NCBI GenBank assembly: GCA_963792405.1
Contig: CAWBVU010000006.1
Location: forward strand, 372,001-436,000
Source: SZUA-442 sp963792405
Lineage (GTDB): Bacteria > Actinomycetota > Acidimicrobiia > Spongiisociales > UBA5794
Direction: 5' to 3'
Length of the DNA stretch: 64,000 bases
A model generated the notes under the pieces. It saw only the letters and a list, made by a program, of their open reading frames with translations. It made no database searches and had not been told where the DNA came from. This document shows, in pieces, positions 25,514-33,653 of the stretch (the stretch's first letter is position 1; the number at the start of each line of letters is the position of its first letter). A program made the translations under genes and the position numbers.

Positions 25514-27087
25514 CCGCCGTCGAGGGAGCGCCGTCGCCTCGCCAACCAGTCATACAGCGCGCCCCCGATGCCGAGGGCGGCACCTGCGTACACGGCGGTG
25601 CCCACCCCCAACGCGATGAGGGCCGCGAGCCACGTCGCGCCTGAGATGCCCGTGGCGATGGCCCACGACACGGTGCCCGCCACCAGCGATGCCGGAACGA
25701 CGATCGGGATCGATCGTCCAACGCTGTCGACGACCCTGCCCAGTCCCGTCCTCGCGTCCTGCGGCCGGTACCAGATCCCGCCGAGGATGATCGTATAGAG
25801 GGCGAGGGTCAGCACCGATGCGAGCGCCACACCCCTCAGCCCGAGCACCGACTCGAGCCCGAAGTAGGTCGGGATGGCCACGGCGGTCACCGCGGTGCCG
25901 ACGATGACCGGGGTCCACATCTCGCGCTTGGCGTAGAAGGCGCGCGTGATGATCTGGAGGGCGCCCCAGATCGGGATCGCGAAGGCGTACACGAACAGGG
26001 CGGATGCGACGGCCTCGGTGTCCTCCGCCGTGAAGGCCGACCGTTCGAACAGCACGCGGACGATCGGCATCGCCATCGCCGCCATGGCCCCTGCGGCGCC
26101 CACCGACAGGACGAGGACCCACGTCATCGATCGGTTCACGGTGCGCAGGAGACCCTTGCGGTTGCCCTCGGCGAACAGCCTGGCCAGGGTCGGATAGGTG
26201 GCCACGGCCGCCGCCTGGGCGATGATGCCGATGGGGACGAACATCGTGCGCCTCGCATACTGGAGGTCGGTTTGGGCACCCTCGCCGACCATCGCCCCGA
26301 AGACGGACATGAAGACCTCGTCGAGGGCGACGACGGATTGACCGATCATCAGGGGAAGCGAGATCAGCACGTACGCCTTCACGGCAGGGTTCCGCCACGA
26401 CGCCGCCAGATCGATGTGCATGCCGACCCTGCGTGCCCCCCACACCTGGAGGGCGAGGTTTCCGACGAAGGCCCCGATGAGGGCTCCCCAGATGAAACCC
26501 GCAGGGTCGGGTTCGCCCACGGCGAGTGCCCACGCGACGCCTCCGGCGATGATGCCGACGTTGTACAGGATCGGGGCGAGCGTCGGGATCGTGAAGACGC
26601 CCTTCGCATACTGGACGGCCGCGAACAGCGCACCGACCACGAAGGCGAACTGTGCGGGGAGGATGATCCGTGTGAGGTCGACGGTGCGTGCCACCTGGTC
26701 CGCTGTGAAGTCCGGGTAGAGGGCGCCGATGACTGCCGGGGTCACGATCCACGCTGCGACGATGACCAGCGTGATCCCCAGTGCGAGCCATCGCAGGATC
26801 GCGGTGAACGCCCCCCACCCGCCTTCCTCGTCCCCGTCAGCGAGGTACTTCGAGAAGATGGGGATGAAGGTGATGGTGAGGAAGCCGCCCGCGAGCAGGT
26901 AGTTGGCGTAGTCCGGGATCCTGAACGCCGCCACGTAGACGTCCGTCACCCCCGTCGAGCCCAGCATGGCCGCGAAGACGATGTCGCGGATGATGCCGAG
27001 GAAGCGGCTGAGGAGGATTCCGGCCGCCACGATGATCGCCGCGGCGCCGATGTCCCCTCGGCGGAGCCGATTGAGCGCGGACGTCAC
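25498..27087 (-). CDS. murJ: Lipid II flippase MurJ
   Basis: A 529-residue, about 14-helix membrane protein of the MurJ/MviN family: SRFLGIIRDIVFAAMLG near the N-terminus, FRIPDYANYLLAGGFLTITFIPIF, and ILPAQFAFVVGALFAAVQYAKG. These contain the conserved Arg residues of the substrate cavity. MurJ moves lipid II to the outer face of the membrane for peptidoglycan synthesis. It lacks the long cytoplasmic pseudokinase extension of mycobacterial MviN. The GTG start at 27087 has TAGCGT (complement of 27094-27099) 6 nt upstream, suggesting a leaderless message. Confidence 0.9.
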   Translation of the reverse strand: MTSALNRLRRGDIGAAAIIVAAGILLSRFLGIIRDIVFAAMLGSTGVTDVYVAAFRIPDYANYLLAGGFLTITFIPIFSKYLADGDEEGGWGAFTAILRWLALGITLVIVAAWIVTPAVIGALYPDFTADQVARTVDLTRIILPAQFAFVVGALFAAVQYAKGVFTIPTLAPILYNVGIIAGGVAWALAVGEPDPAGFIWGALIGAFVGNLALQVWGARRVGMHIDLAASWRNPAVKAYVLISLPLMIGQSVVALDEVFMSVFGAMVGEGAQTDLQYARRTMFVPIGIIAQAAAVATYPTLARLFAEGNRKGLLRTVNRSMTWVLVLSVGAAGAMAAMAMPIVRVLFERSAFTAEDTEAVASALFVYAFAIPIWGALQIITRAFYAKREMWTPVIVGTAVTAVAIPTYFGLESVLGLRGVALASVLTLALYTIILGGIWYRPQDARTGLGRVVDSVGRSIPIVVPASLVAGTVSWAIATGISGATWLAALIALGVGTAVYAGAALGIGGALYDWLARRRRSLDGGQLGG

Positions 27088-27131
27088 GCCGCCACGCTAA
27101 CGCCCGCTCCGCGGTGGACCCTGTATCGGGC

Positions 27132-27872
27132 TCAGGCGAGGTCTCTCCTGGCGAGGAGCCAGGTCGTGAGCGCGAGACCCGCCGCGAGGTACACGACGAC
27201 GGCGACGCCCGCCCGACCACTCGCCAGGTCGCCGATGGCGTCGATGACGATCGGCCTCGCTTCGGGCACCACCCCGGTGAACACGGTGACGCCGAGCCGC
27301 CACGGTGAGAGGTAGGCGAGCCCCGAGAGGGCGAACACGACGCCGTTCTCGAACACCAGCAGGTAGGCCATGCCGATGATGACGGCCCTGTCGGTGAGGA
27401 ATCCGAGGGGGACGTAGACCGACACGTAGGCGAGGGTGGCTGCGGCACTTCCCGCGACGAGCCCGACGACGACCTCGCCGTCGCCGTACCTCGCGACGTG
27501 CGTCGCACCGAGTGCGATCGCGCCGACGAGGTTGAGCACCCATGCTGCGAGGAACGCCGATCCGAGCTTGGCGGCCGCCAGCAGCACGCGAGGCATCGGC
27601 CGCAGGGCGATGAAGCTGAGCGTCAGGTCCCTGCGCTCGTTCCCGAGCGAGCCCGCGGCCGTGACGATCGCCACCACCGGCACCACGAGGGCGAAGTAGA
27701 CCGACAGCCCGATCTCGACGACCCCCCGGAATCCGGCCGTCGGGGTGCGGCTGCTCGTGGCGAACAGGTAGATGACCGCGGGCGCGACCTCGAGCACGAC
27801 GAGCATGATCGAACGCTTGAGCGGGAGCGCCTGCCTGACGGATGCGGTGAGGACGGCGAGGGCGGCGCTCAT
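27132..27872 (-). CDS. ABC-2 type transporter permease
   Basis: A 246-residue protein with six hydrophobic segments (VLEVAPAVIYLFA, VYFALVVPVVAIVTAAGSLG, AWVLNLVGAIALGA and others) and RRDLTLSFIALRPMPR after the second, as in ABC-2 permeases. It is the last gene of a four-gene operon (30605 to 27132) and its start overlaps the preceding ATPase by 4 bp. It should form an exporter with that ATPase. The substrate is unknown. Confidence 0.8.
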   Translation of the reverse strand: MSAALAVLTASVRQALPLKRSIMLVVLEVAPAVIYLFATSSRTPTAGFRGVVEIGLSVYFALVVPVVAIVTAAGSLGNERRDLTLSFIALRPMPRVLLAAAKLGSAFLAAWVLNLVGAIALGATHVARYGDGEVVVGLVAGSAAATLAYVSVYVPLGFLTDRAVIIGMAYLLVFENGVVFALSGLAYLSPWRLGVTVFTGVVPEARPIVIDAIGDLASGRAGVAVVVYLAAGLALTTWLLARRDLA

Positions 27873-28810
27873 CGACGTTCCACCAGGTATCGGAACACGC
27901 TCTCGAGCGATTCGTCCTGCGGAAGGAATGCCGTCAGCCGCGCCCCGATCCCGGAGGCTCGCTCGGGCGCCTCGGCGCCGAGCCCGACGATGTCGGTCGT
28001 GCGCACGACGACGGCGCCCTCGAGGGCCTCGACGCTGAACACGGCATTCGCACGGAAGAGGGCCGCCCCGAGCTCGCGCGGCTTGTCGGTGGCGATCTGC
28101 ACCACGTATGGCTTGTCGTTCATGGCCGCCCTGATGGCATCGACGGAGCCCGCAGCCGCGAGCCTGCCATCGACGATCGCGAGGACCCGGGTCGACACCC
28201 GTTCGACCTCCTCGAGGACGTGCGACGACACGACGATCGTCTTGCCGTCCGCACCGAGTTCCCTGAACAGGCCGATCAGGTGGGCGCGCTGGACCGGGTC
28301 GGTCCCGTTGAGGGGCTCGTCGAGGATCAACACATCGGGTCGCGACACGAGCGCCGCTGCGACCTTGATGCGCTGCCGCATGCCCTTGGAGTATCCGCCG
28401 ATGTCCCGATCGGCGGCGTCGCGCATCGCCACGGCGTCGATCGCGGCGTCAACGGTCCCGGCGTCGGCATCCGCCTCGGCGAGCTGTGCGGCGTATCGCA
28501 CGAAGCGCCGTCCCGTCATCTCCGTGTACACGGCGTCCTCATCCGGTACGAGTGAGACCGATCGGAAGACGGCGTGGTCGCGTCGGGGATCGCTCCCGAG
28601 GACGCGGATCGTGCCGTCCGAGGGTCCTGTGAGGCCGGTGATCATGCGGAGGAGGGTCGTCTTGCCCGCTCCGTTCGGTCCGAGGAGGCCGGTCACGCCG
28701 GGTCCGAACGAGCACGACAGGTTCGAGACCGCCACCTTCTGCCCGAACCACTTGGACACCTGGGCGACCTCGATGGTCGCGTTCGCGACGAAGGCCGGGT
28801 CGGACGTCAC
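27869..28810 (-). CDS. ABC transporter ATP-binding protein
   Basis: A 313-residue ATPase: Walker A GPNGAGKTT, Q-loop replaced by SLVPDEDAVYTEM, signature YSKGMRQR, Walker B VLILDEPLNGTDP, and H-loop VSSHVLEEVERV. A C-terminal regulatory stretch of about 90 residues follows. The GTG start at 28810 overlaps the stop of the upstream permease (GTGA), which settles it. It powers an ABC-2 exporter, most simply with the permease encoded immediately downstream. Confidence 0.9.
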   Translation of the reverse strand: MTSDPAFVANATIEVAQVSKWFGQKVAVSNLSCSFGPGVTGLLGPNGAGKTTLLRMITGLTGPSDGTIRVLGSDPRRDHAVFRSVSLVPDEDAVYTEMTGRRFVRYAAQLAEADADAGTVDAAIDAVAMRDAADRDIGGYSKGMRQRIKVAAALVSRPDVLILDEPLNGTDPVQRAHLIGLFRELGADGKTIVVSSHVLEEVERVSTRVLAIVDGRLAAAGSVDAIRAAMNDKPYVVQIATDKPRELGAALFRANAVFSVEALEGAVVVRTTDIVGLGAEAPERASGIGARLTAFLPQDESLESVFRYLVERR

Positions 28811-29700
28811 ATGAGCCTCCGGTACCGATTCACCGAGAACGCCACCGCGATGGCGCCCATCACGATGAGGGCGATGACGCCCCACGTCGGGCTGATGTCA
28901 GCCGCCGCGAGGAGGGAGTCGGGGTTCGGCTGGTCGAAGACCCACGCATTCGCGGCGTCGGCCGTGTTGATCGGCGCCATCAACGCCACCCATCGGCTCC
29001 CTGCGACGGTGGCGTTCTGGACGATCGCCTCGGCGATCCCCGTCAGGCCGATCATGATCGCGAGGTACACGCTCGCAGCGATGGCCTTGCGATTCGACAG
29101 CGAGGCCACGACGAAGCCGAGGGGGACGTAGGCGACCACGTAGATGGCCCCGACGAGGAGGATCTTCGGGATGGCGCCTGCCCCGTCCACGAAGCCGTCC
29201 AGGACCCCGTCGGGGTTGGTCGCCGCCTGGCCCACGTAGAGGATGAACTGGGGCACCAGGAGGAACCCCGCCACGATCGCGAGGAGGCTCGCGAACCGTG
29301 CACCGAGGTAGTCGTTCGAGGTCATGGGCCTCGACGACAACATCGAGAGGACGCCGTCCCGACGGTCGGGGATCAGCAGCTCGGGGGCGGCGAGTGCGGT
29401 GAACAGGAGCACGATCGTGCCGCCGAGCGAGAAGAACTCGGCATGCTGCTGGCTCGGGTCGAACGCGGACGACACGTCCGCGGGGATGAAGAACGAGATC
29501 CCCACGAAGGCGATCGGCGGGAGCACGGCGATGACGAGGAGTGACCACGGCAGCACCTTGCGGCGAGCCTTCCTCCTGAGGCCGAGCACCCTGCGCACGC
29601 CGTCGCCGAAGACCGTCCTCCGGGCCCCTGATCGGCCGCGCCGCTCGCCCTCGTACGGCGTGTAGCCGAGGTCGTAGACGGCGCCGGTGCTGTCGCTCAT
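28807..29700 (-). CDS. ABC-2 type transporter permease
   Basis: A 297-residue permease. The N-terminal 50 residues are basic and cytoplasmic (VYDLGYTPYEGERRGRSG), followed by six membrane helices; PDRRDGVLSMLSSRPMTSNDYLGARF between helices 2 and 3 is typical of ABC-2 permeases. The motif with YTPYEG at the start resembles actinobacterial NosY-like or antibiotic-export permeases. It overlaps both neighbouring ATPase genes by 4 bp. Confidence 0.85.
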   Translation of the reverse strand: MSDSTGAVYDLGYTPYEGERRGRSGARRTVFGDGVRRVLGLRRKARRKVLPWSLLVIAVLPPIAFVGISFFIPADVSSAFDPSQQHAEFFSLGGTIVLLFTALAAPELLIPDRRDGVLSMLSSRPMTSNDYLGARFASLLAIVAGFLLVPQFILYVGQAATNPDGVLDGFVDGAGAIPKILLVGAIYVVAYVPLGFVVASLSNRKAIAASVYLAIMIGLTGIAEAIVQNATVAGSRWVALMAPINTADAANAWVFDQPNPDSLLAAADISPTWGVIALIVMGAIAVAFSVNRYRRLM

Positions 29701-30605
29701 CGGAGCTGCCCCCTCCGGAGGAACATCTCCTCGAGGGTCGCACCTCCGGCATCGAGGCGTCGAATGCTCGTCCCCGTCGTCGCGGAGGTGTCCCTGATCA
29801 GGTCGAAGACGTCGGCAGACGGGTGAGCGACCGTCATCGTCCTCCCGGCGACCTCCACGGCCGCGCCCGAGCCGACGAGGGCAGCCCTGATCCGCTCCGG
29901 GTCGCCGTTGACCTCGAGGCGCACGGCGCCCTCGACGACGTCACCTCCGAGCGGTCCCGCATACAGGAGGGTGCCCTCGTCGAGCATCACGACCCAGTCG
30001 CAGGTTCGCTCGATGTCGCGAAGGACGTGGGAGGACACCACGACGTCGATCCCGAAGGTGCCGAGCCTGGCGATGAGGTCGAGCATCTCCTCTCGACCGC
30101 TCGGATCGAGGCCCGCGGTCGGTTCGTCGAGGAACACGAGCTTCGGGTCGTGCACGATCGCCTGGGCGAGCTTGGCCCGTTGCTTCATACCCGTCGAGAA
30201 GTCGCCGAGGTATCGGAACCGCTCCTCGGCGAGCCCGACGAGGGTCAGGACGTCCGACGCACGTTGGCGCGCCGCCCTCGGAGGGAGCCCTGCCGTGCCC
30301 GCGGCGTAGACCATGAAGTCCGCTGCGGTCTGGTCGAGGGGGAGGCACGACCCCTCCGGCATGTAGCCGACGACACCGCGGATGCCGATCGTCTGGGACG
30401 TCGTTCCCATACCGAGCACGGATGCCGAACCGGTCGTGGGGGTGAGGATGCCGAGGAGGATCTTGATGAGGGTCGACTTGCCCGCCCCGTTCGCACCCAC
30501 GAGCCCGATGCGGCCCTCCGGCACGTCCAGGTCGAGCGTGTGCAGGGCGGCGATCTTGCCGTAGGCGAAGCCGAGGTTCGTCGAGGCGAACGCGGTCGTC
30601 GTCAT
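29697..30605 (-). CDS. ABC transporter ATP-binding protein
   Basis: A 302-residue ATPase and first gene of the operon. Walker A is GANGAGKST, signature FSTGMKQR, Walker B LVFLDEPTAGLDP, H-loop VSSHVLRDIERT. A family-typical C-terminal domain ends in LEEMFLRRGQ. It likely pairs with the permease at 28807. Upstream TAGTGT (complement of 30612-30617) is 6 nt before the ATG, so the operon message may begin at the start codon. Confidence 0.9.
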   Translation of the reverse strand: MTTTAFASTNLGFAYGKIAALHTLDLDVPEGRIGLVGANGAGKSTLIKILLGILTPTTGSASVLGMGTTSQTIGIRGVVGYMPEGSCLPLDQTAADFMVYAAGTAGLPPRAARQRASDVLTLVGLAEERFRYLGDFSTGMKQRAKLAQAIVHDPKLVFLDEPTAGLDPSGREEMLDLIARLGTFGIDVVVSSHVLRDIERTCDWVVMLDEGTLLYAGPLGGDVVEGAVRLEVNGDPERIRAALVGSGAAVEVAGRTMTVAHPSADVFDLIRDTSATTGTSIRRLDAGGATLEEMFLRRGQLR

Positions 30606-30694
30606 GCCGTCACACTAGGGGAGCGGAGGGCTGTGGCGACGCTGGGAATGGCAGGGCGAACGCCGATCCTCGTCCCGGGTCTACCCTCCCCGAC
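30606..30694. promoter_or_regulatory. Divergent promoter region
   Basis: 89 bp between the ABC operon and a membrane-protein gene. TAGTGT on the minus strand lies 6 nt before the ABC ATG, and TACCCT (30682-30687) 7 nt before the GTG at 30695. Both starts lack a Shine-Dalgarno sequence. Confidence 0.45.
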
Positions 30695-31435
30695 GTGGAT
30701 CTGGTGCTCGCCATCATCGGTGCGTCGATCGCGTCGTGGTTCGCCCGGGAGCTCTTCGCCTCCTACCGCGACCGGCCCCGCCTGCATGCCGAGATCTGGA
30801 CGGCGGCCTTCGTGGCCTATGCCGGCGCGACGTGGGCGCTGGTGTTCGGCCTCGGGTTCGGCTGGACGTCATTCAGCTTCCGGTCCTTCTACTACCTCGG
30901 GGCGATCGCGAACATCTCGTTGCTCGCCGCCGGATCCGTCGCGCTCGCATCCGAGAGGATGGGGCGGGGAGTGGTGCGAGTGGTCTCCCTGTGGCTGGTG
31001 TTCGGCTTCTTCGCCACCTTCCTGGCCGGCTTCGCCAATCCGCTTCCCGCAGAGGGCATTCCGCACGGCAGCGAGATCTTCGACTTCACCTTCGCGATCG
31101 ACGCCCTCACGCTTCCGGGGCCGAGGGTCTTCGCAGCGGTCTCGGGATCGGTGGGCTCCATCGTCGTGATCGTGCTCGCCCTGTCCACCGCGGTGCGCGT
31201 GCGGGCATCGAACCGCCCCCTCGCACGGGGCAACCTCCTCATCGTGGCGGGCACGCTTGCCCCGGCGATCGGTGGATCGCTGACGGCGGTCGGGGAGTCC
31301 TCCGCGCTCGCCGTCTCGCTCGCGGCGGGCATCACCCTGCTCTGGTTCGGATACCGAACCGCGTCGGCCGCCCGCTCAGGCGGCCACGGCGTGACGGTGA
31401 CGGTGCCGGCCGGGCCGGAACGCACGTCCGACTGA
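30695..31435 (+). CDS. Seven-helix membrane protein of unknown function
   Basis: A 246-residue protein with about seven hydrophobic segments in regular spacing and a hydrophilic C-terminal tail (residues about 225-246). Polar positions in membrane segments are sparse. The overall plan (WTAAFVAYAGATWALVFG, FYYLGAIANISLLAAGSV) resembles uncharacterised actinobacterial seven-helix proteins; I do not recognise a specific family. The GTG start is supported by TACCCT 7 nt upstream. Its last 60 bp overlap the convergent gene. Confidence 0.65.
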   Translation: MDLVLAIIGASIASWFARELFASYRDRPRLHAEIWTAAFVAYAGATWALVFGLGFGWTSFSFRSFYYLGAIANISLLAAGSVALASERMGRGVVRVVSLWLVFGFFATFLAGFANPLPAEGIPHGSEIFDFTFAIDALTLPGPRVFAAVSGSVGSIVVIVLALSTAVRVRASNRPLARGNLLIVAGTLAPAIGGSLTAVGESSALAVSLAAGITLLWFGYRTASAARSGGHGVTVTVPAGPERTSD

Positions 31436-31957
31436 AGGGGCGTACACCATCGGCGCTGCCGTCGCGATCGCGGCGATCAACGCGCTCACCGTCGGCCACC
31501 ATGCAAGGTCCGTCCCGCCCGGGTCGGCGTGGAGGGGGAGCACTATCGCCGAGGCGGTTTCGGACCCGATGGCGTAGGTCAGGGTGAGGGTCGCAGACTC
31601 ACCGGGTGCCAGGGACCCGACGTCCCATCGGCCACCGGCGACGATTCCGGCGGAGGCCGTCACCCGGTCCTCGACGCAGTCACACGGTGCCTCGCCGAGC
31701 GCAACGGACGCCTCGACCGCGTCGTCGTTCGGATTCGTGACGGTCACCGTCCTCGTGCCTCCCACGATCACCGACCCCGACACCTCGGCGACGAATGACG
31801 AGAGCTCGAAGGTCGAGGGAGCCTCGGCACGCGCAGGGGCGGGTGCCGAGAGGACTACGAAGGCGGCCACGACCGTGCAGGCGAGGCTCGCGGCTGCGGA
31901 CCGTGTGAGCGCCACGTGTGGTGGCCTCGTGGACCTCGGAGTTCCCGCTCGGATCAT
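31376..31957 (-). CDS. Exported, membrane-anchored hypothetical protein
   Basis: A 193-residue protein. A signal peptide (SLACTVVAAFVVLSAPAPARA) is followed by a beta-rich domain (FELSSFVAEVSG, GTRTVTVTNPNDDAVEASV) with a CDC pair, a second strand set, and a C-terminal membrane segment (VSALIAAIATAAPMVYA) before a basic tail. The NPNDDAV and LAPGESATLTLTY patterns suggest an immunoglobulin-like fold exposed outside. I do not recognise a family. The ATG at 31957 is chosen because TACGGT (complement of 31965-31970) lies 7 nt upstream. Confidence 0.6.
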   Translation of the reverse strand: MIRAGTPRSTRPPHVALTRSAAASLACTVVAAFVVLSAPAPARAEAPSTFELSSFVAEVSGSVIVGGTRTVTVTNPNDDAVEASVALGEAPCDCVEDRVTASAGIVAGGRWDVGSLAPGESATLTLTYAIGSETASAIVLPLHADPGGTDLAWWPTVSALIAAIATAAPMVYAPSVGRAFRPGRHRHRHAVAA

Positions 31958-32020
31958 GGCCGTCACCGTACGGCGCAGGGTGCGTCGCCGACAGGCACAA
32001 ATGCGACCCCGGCGCGGTGA

Positions 32021-32866
32021 CTAGTCCTTCGAGCCGCGAGCCTTCCGCCTCCTCCATCCCGTCGTGAGATAGCGCCAATAGGTCGTCGTCTCGTCCGATT
32101 CGGGAGCCCCCCTGCGGCCCACGCGTCCCTCCACCTCGCTCGGGTCGGTGTCGCCCTCGCCGACCACGGCCCGGCGGGGAGCTGGGTCCGGTGCCATGCG
32201 GGAGGGCCCGGCCCCGGGCTCGGGTGTCGCCGGTGGTCCGGGGTCCGTCGTCGGTGTCGGGGAACCCGGCCGTTCCCCTGCGCGGAGCTCGGCGAGGCGC
32301 TCCCGCAGGAAGGAGACCTCCGTCTCGGCCTTCGCCGCACGCTCGCGTGCCTCCGCGAGCTGCTGGCCCGCCTCGTGGAGGTTGCCGAGCTGCGTGAGCA
32401 TCTTGTTCCACGCATCCACGGGGACGATCATCGTCCCCGCATCCTGCTCCGATGCGGTGGCCCTGCCGACGTCGGACCGGGACACTTCGGACGGGCGGGT
32501 GGCCGCCTCAGGCGGATCGAACGACGGTGGTCGTGTCCCCGCGACGGCATCGGGACCGTCCGACGGGGGTGGGGGTGTCACGGCCCTCCCGAGGGCCTCT
32601 GCCCGCGCCCTGACGGCGCCGAGGTCGACCATTCGCACCTGCATCTCGCCGTCGGACTCGAGGAAGGAGGGGAGGCCGGAGCGTCGTACCCACTTGCGCA
32701 GGGTGTTCGTCGGGATCCCCGTGGCCTGTTCGGCTTCCTTGAGCGTGACCCACTCGACGTCATCGCCGACCTTCCTCGCCCTGCTGCGCGACGGCTTCGG
32801 AGGCGACGTGCGGGTGACGGGCGCCTTTCGCAGCGCCTCGGTCTCCCATCGGGTCGTCGGATCCAT
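32021..32866 (-). CDS. HTH (MerR/BldC-like) DNA-binding protein with coiled coil
   Basis: A 281-residue cytoplasmic protein divergent from the microcompartment operon. Residues about 38-85 form a MerR/BldC-type helix-turn-helix (WVTLKEAEQATGIPTNTLR then KWVRRSG). A low-complexity Pro/Ser region follows, then an amphipathic coiled coil at about 150-195 (EAGQQLAEARERAAKAETEV), another disordered part, and a basic tail (TTYWRYLTTGWRRRKARG). No ligand domain is visible. Position makes it a candidate regulator of the operon, but a general nucleoid or division role cannot be excluded. The ATG at 32866 lies 7 nt after TAGGAT (complement of 32874-32879). Confidence 0.7.
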   Translation of the reverse strand: MDPTTRWETEALRKAPVTRTSPPKPSRSRARKVGDDVEWVTLKEAEQATGIPTNTLRKWVRRSGLPSFLESDGEMQVRMVDLGAVRARAEALGRAVTPPPPSDGPDAVAGTRPPSFDPPEAATRPSEVSRSDVGRATASEQDAGTMIVPVDAWNKMLTQLGNLHEAGQQLAEARERAAKAETEVSFLRERLAELRAGERPGSPTPTTDPGPPATPEPGAGPSRMAPDPAPRRAVVGEGDTDPSEVEGRVGRRGAPESDETTTYWRYLTTGWRRRKARGSKD

Positions 32867-32999
32867 CGTCGGCATCCTATCGGGTGTCGCAGGCCCACCC
32901 CGTCCGCCGCATCGGGGATTCGTGGGGAATGGCGTCGGGGCGCAACACCGCCTAGGGCCGATGGCCCCATCTAGGATGGCGGGGGAGGACTTCACCGCA
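32867..32999. promoter_or_regulatory. Divergent promoter region of the microcompartment operon
   Basis: 133 bp between the HTH gene and rpiB. Each strand carries a TAGGAT box: complement of 32874-32879 for the HTH gene (7 nt to ATG) and 32972-32977 for the operon. The latter would start transcription near 32984, just upstream of GGGGGAGG (32980-32987), the likely ribosome-binding site for the GTG at 33000. GGGCCGATGGCCC (32955-32967) is a small palindrome overlapping the -35 area and could be an operator. Confidence 0.5.
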
Positions 33000-33653
33000 G
33001 TGACTGCACGGGACCCCAACATCGAACAGGACGTCCGCGCCATCGTCCAGCGGATCGTGGACGGCCTGTTCGCCGACGAGGCGGCCCTCAGGGCGCCGTC
33101 CCCCGCACAGGCCGTGGACGTCGCCACCGCACCGTCGCAAGGCTCGGACGAGGCGGAAGGCGCCGACGTGACGACAGGGACGATCGCGATCGGTGCCGAC
33201 CATGGAGGGTTCGCGCTGAAGGAACGTCTCGGGTTCCGGCTCAAGGAGCGGGGACATCGCGTCATCGACTGCGGAACGGATTCGACGGATGCCGTGGACT
33301 ACCCGGACTATGCCGTTGCCGTCGCATCGAAGGTGGCTTCGGGCGAGGCCGACGTCGGCATCATGGTCGACGGTGCCGGAATCGGGTCCGCGATGGCAGC
33401 CAACAAGATTCCCGGCGTGAGGGCGGCGCTCTGCTACGACGTGTCGACCGCCAGGAACGCGCGTGAGCACAACCACGCGAACATGGTCACCCTCGGCGCG
33501 GGCCTCATCGGCGACGGGCTCGCGTGGCAGATCGTCCAGGAGTTCCTCGCAACCCCGTACGGCGGGGGTCGCCATGCCCGCAGGGTCGCGAAGATCGACG
33601 CCCTCGACGATCACGGGCACGTCCCGACGGCCGCGGCCGTGGGGTCCGGCTGA
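33000..33653 (+). CDS. RpiB-like sugar-phosphate isomerase, microcompartment cargo
   Basis: A 217-residue protein: an N-terminal amphipathic helix (DVRAIVQRIVDGLF, about 8-21) and flexible linker, then an RpiB/LacAB isomerase domain from about residue 57 (IAIGADHGGFALKE, YPDYAVAVA, REHNHANMVTLGAGLIG). The extension looks like an encapsulation peptide. Canonical RpiB uses a Cys in ILICGTGVG; here the segment is IMVDGAGIG with Asp124, so the base is changed or the substrate differs. Family members interconvert ribose-5-phosphate and ribulose-5-phosphate. GTG 33000 is preferred over ATG 32976, which lies within the -10 box. It overlaps deoC (TGATG). Confidence 0.85.
   Translation: MTARDPNIEQDVRAIVQRIVDGLFADEAALRAPSPAQAVDVATAPSQGSDEAEGADVTTGTIAIGADHGGFALKERLGFRLKERGHRVIDCGTDSTDAVDYPDYAVAVASKVASGEADVGIMVDGAGIGSAMAANKIPGVRAALCYDVSTARNAREHNHANMVTLGAGLIGDGLAWQIVQEFLATPYGGGRHARRVAKIDALDDHGHVPTAAAVGSG

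Noticed and set aside
32976..32999. ATG at 32976 as start of the microcompartment RpiB
   Set aside because: It falls inside the TAGGAT -10 box, so it would not be in the transcript from that promoter; GTG 33000 follows a GGGGGAGG site. If transcription starts further upstream, the ATG would be possible.
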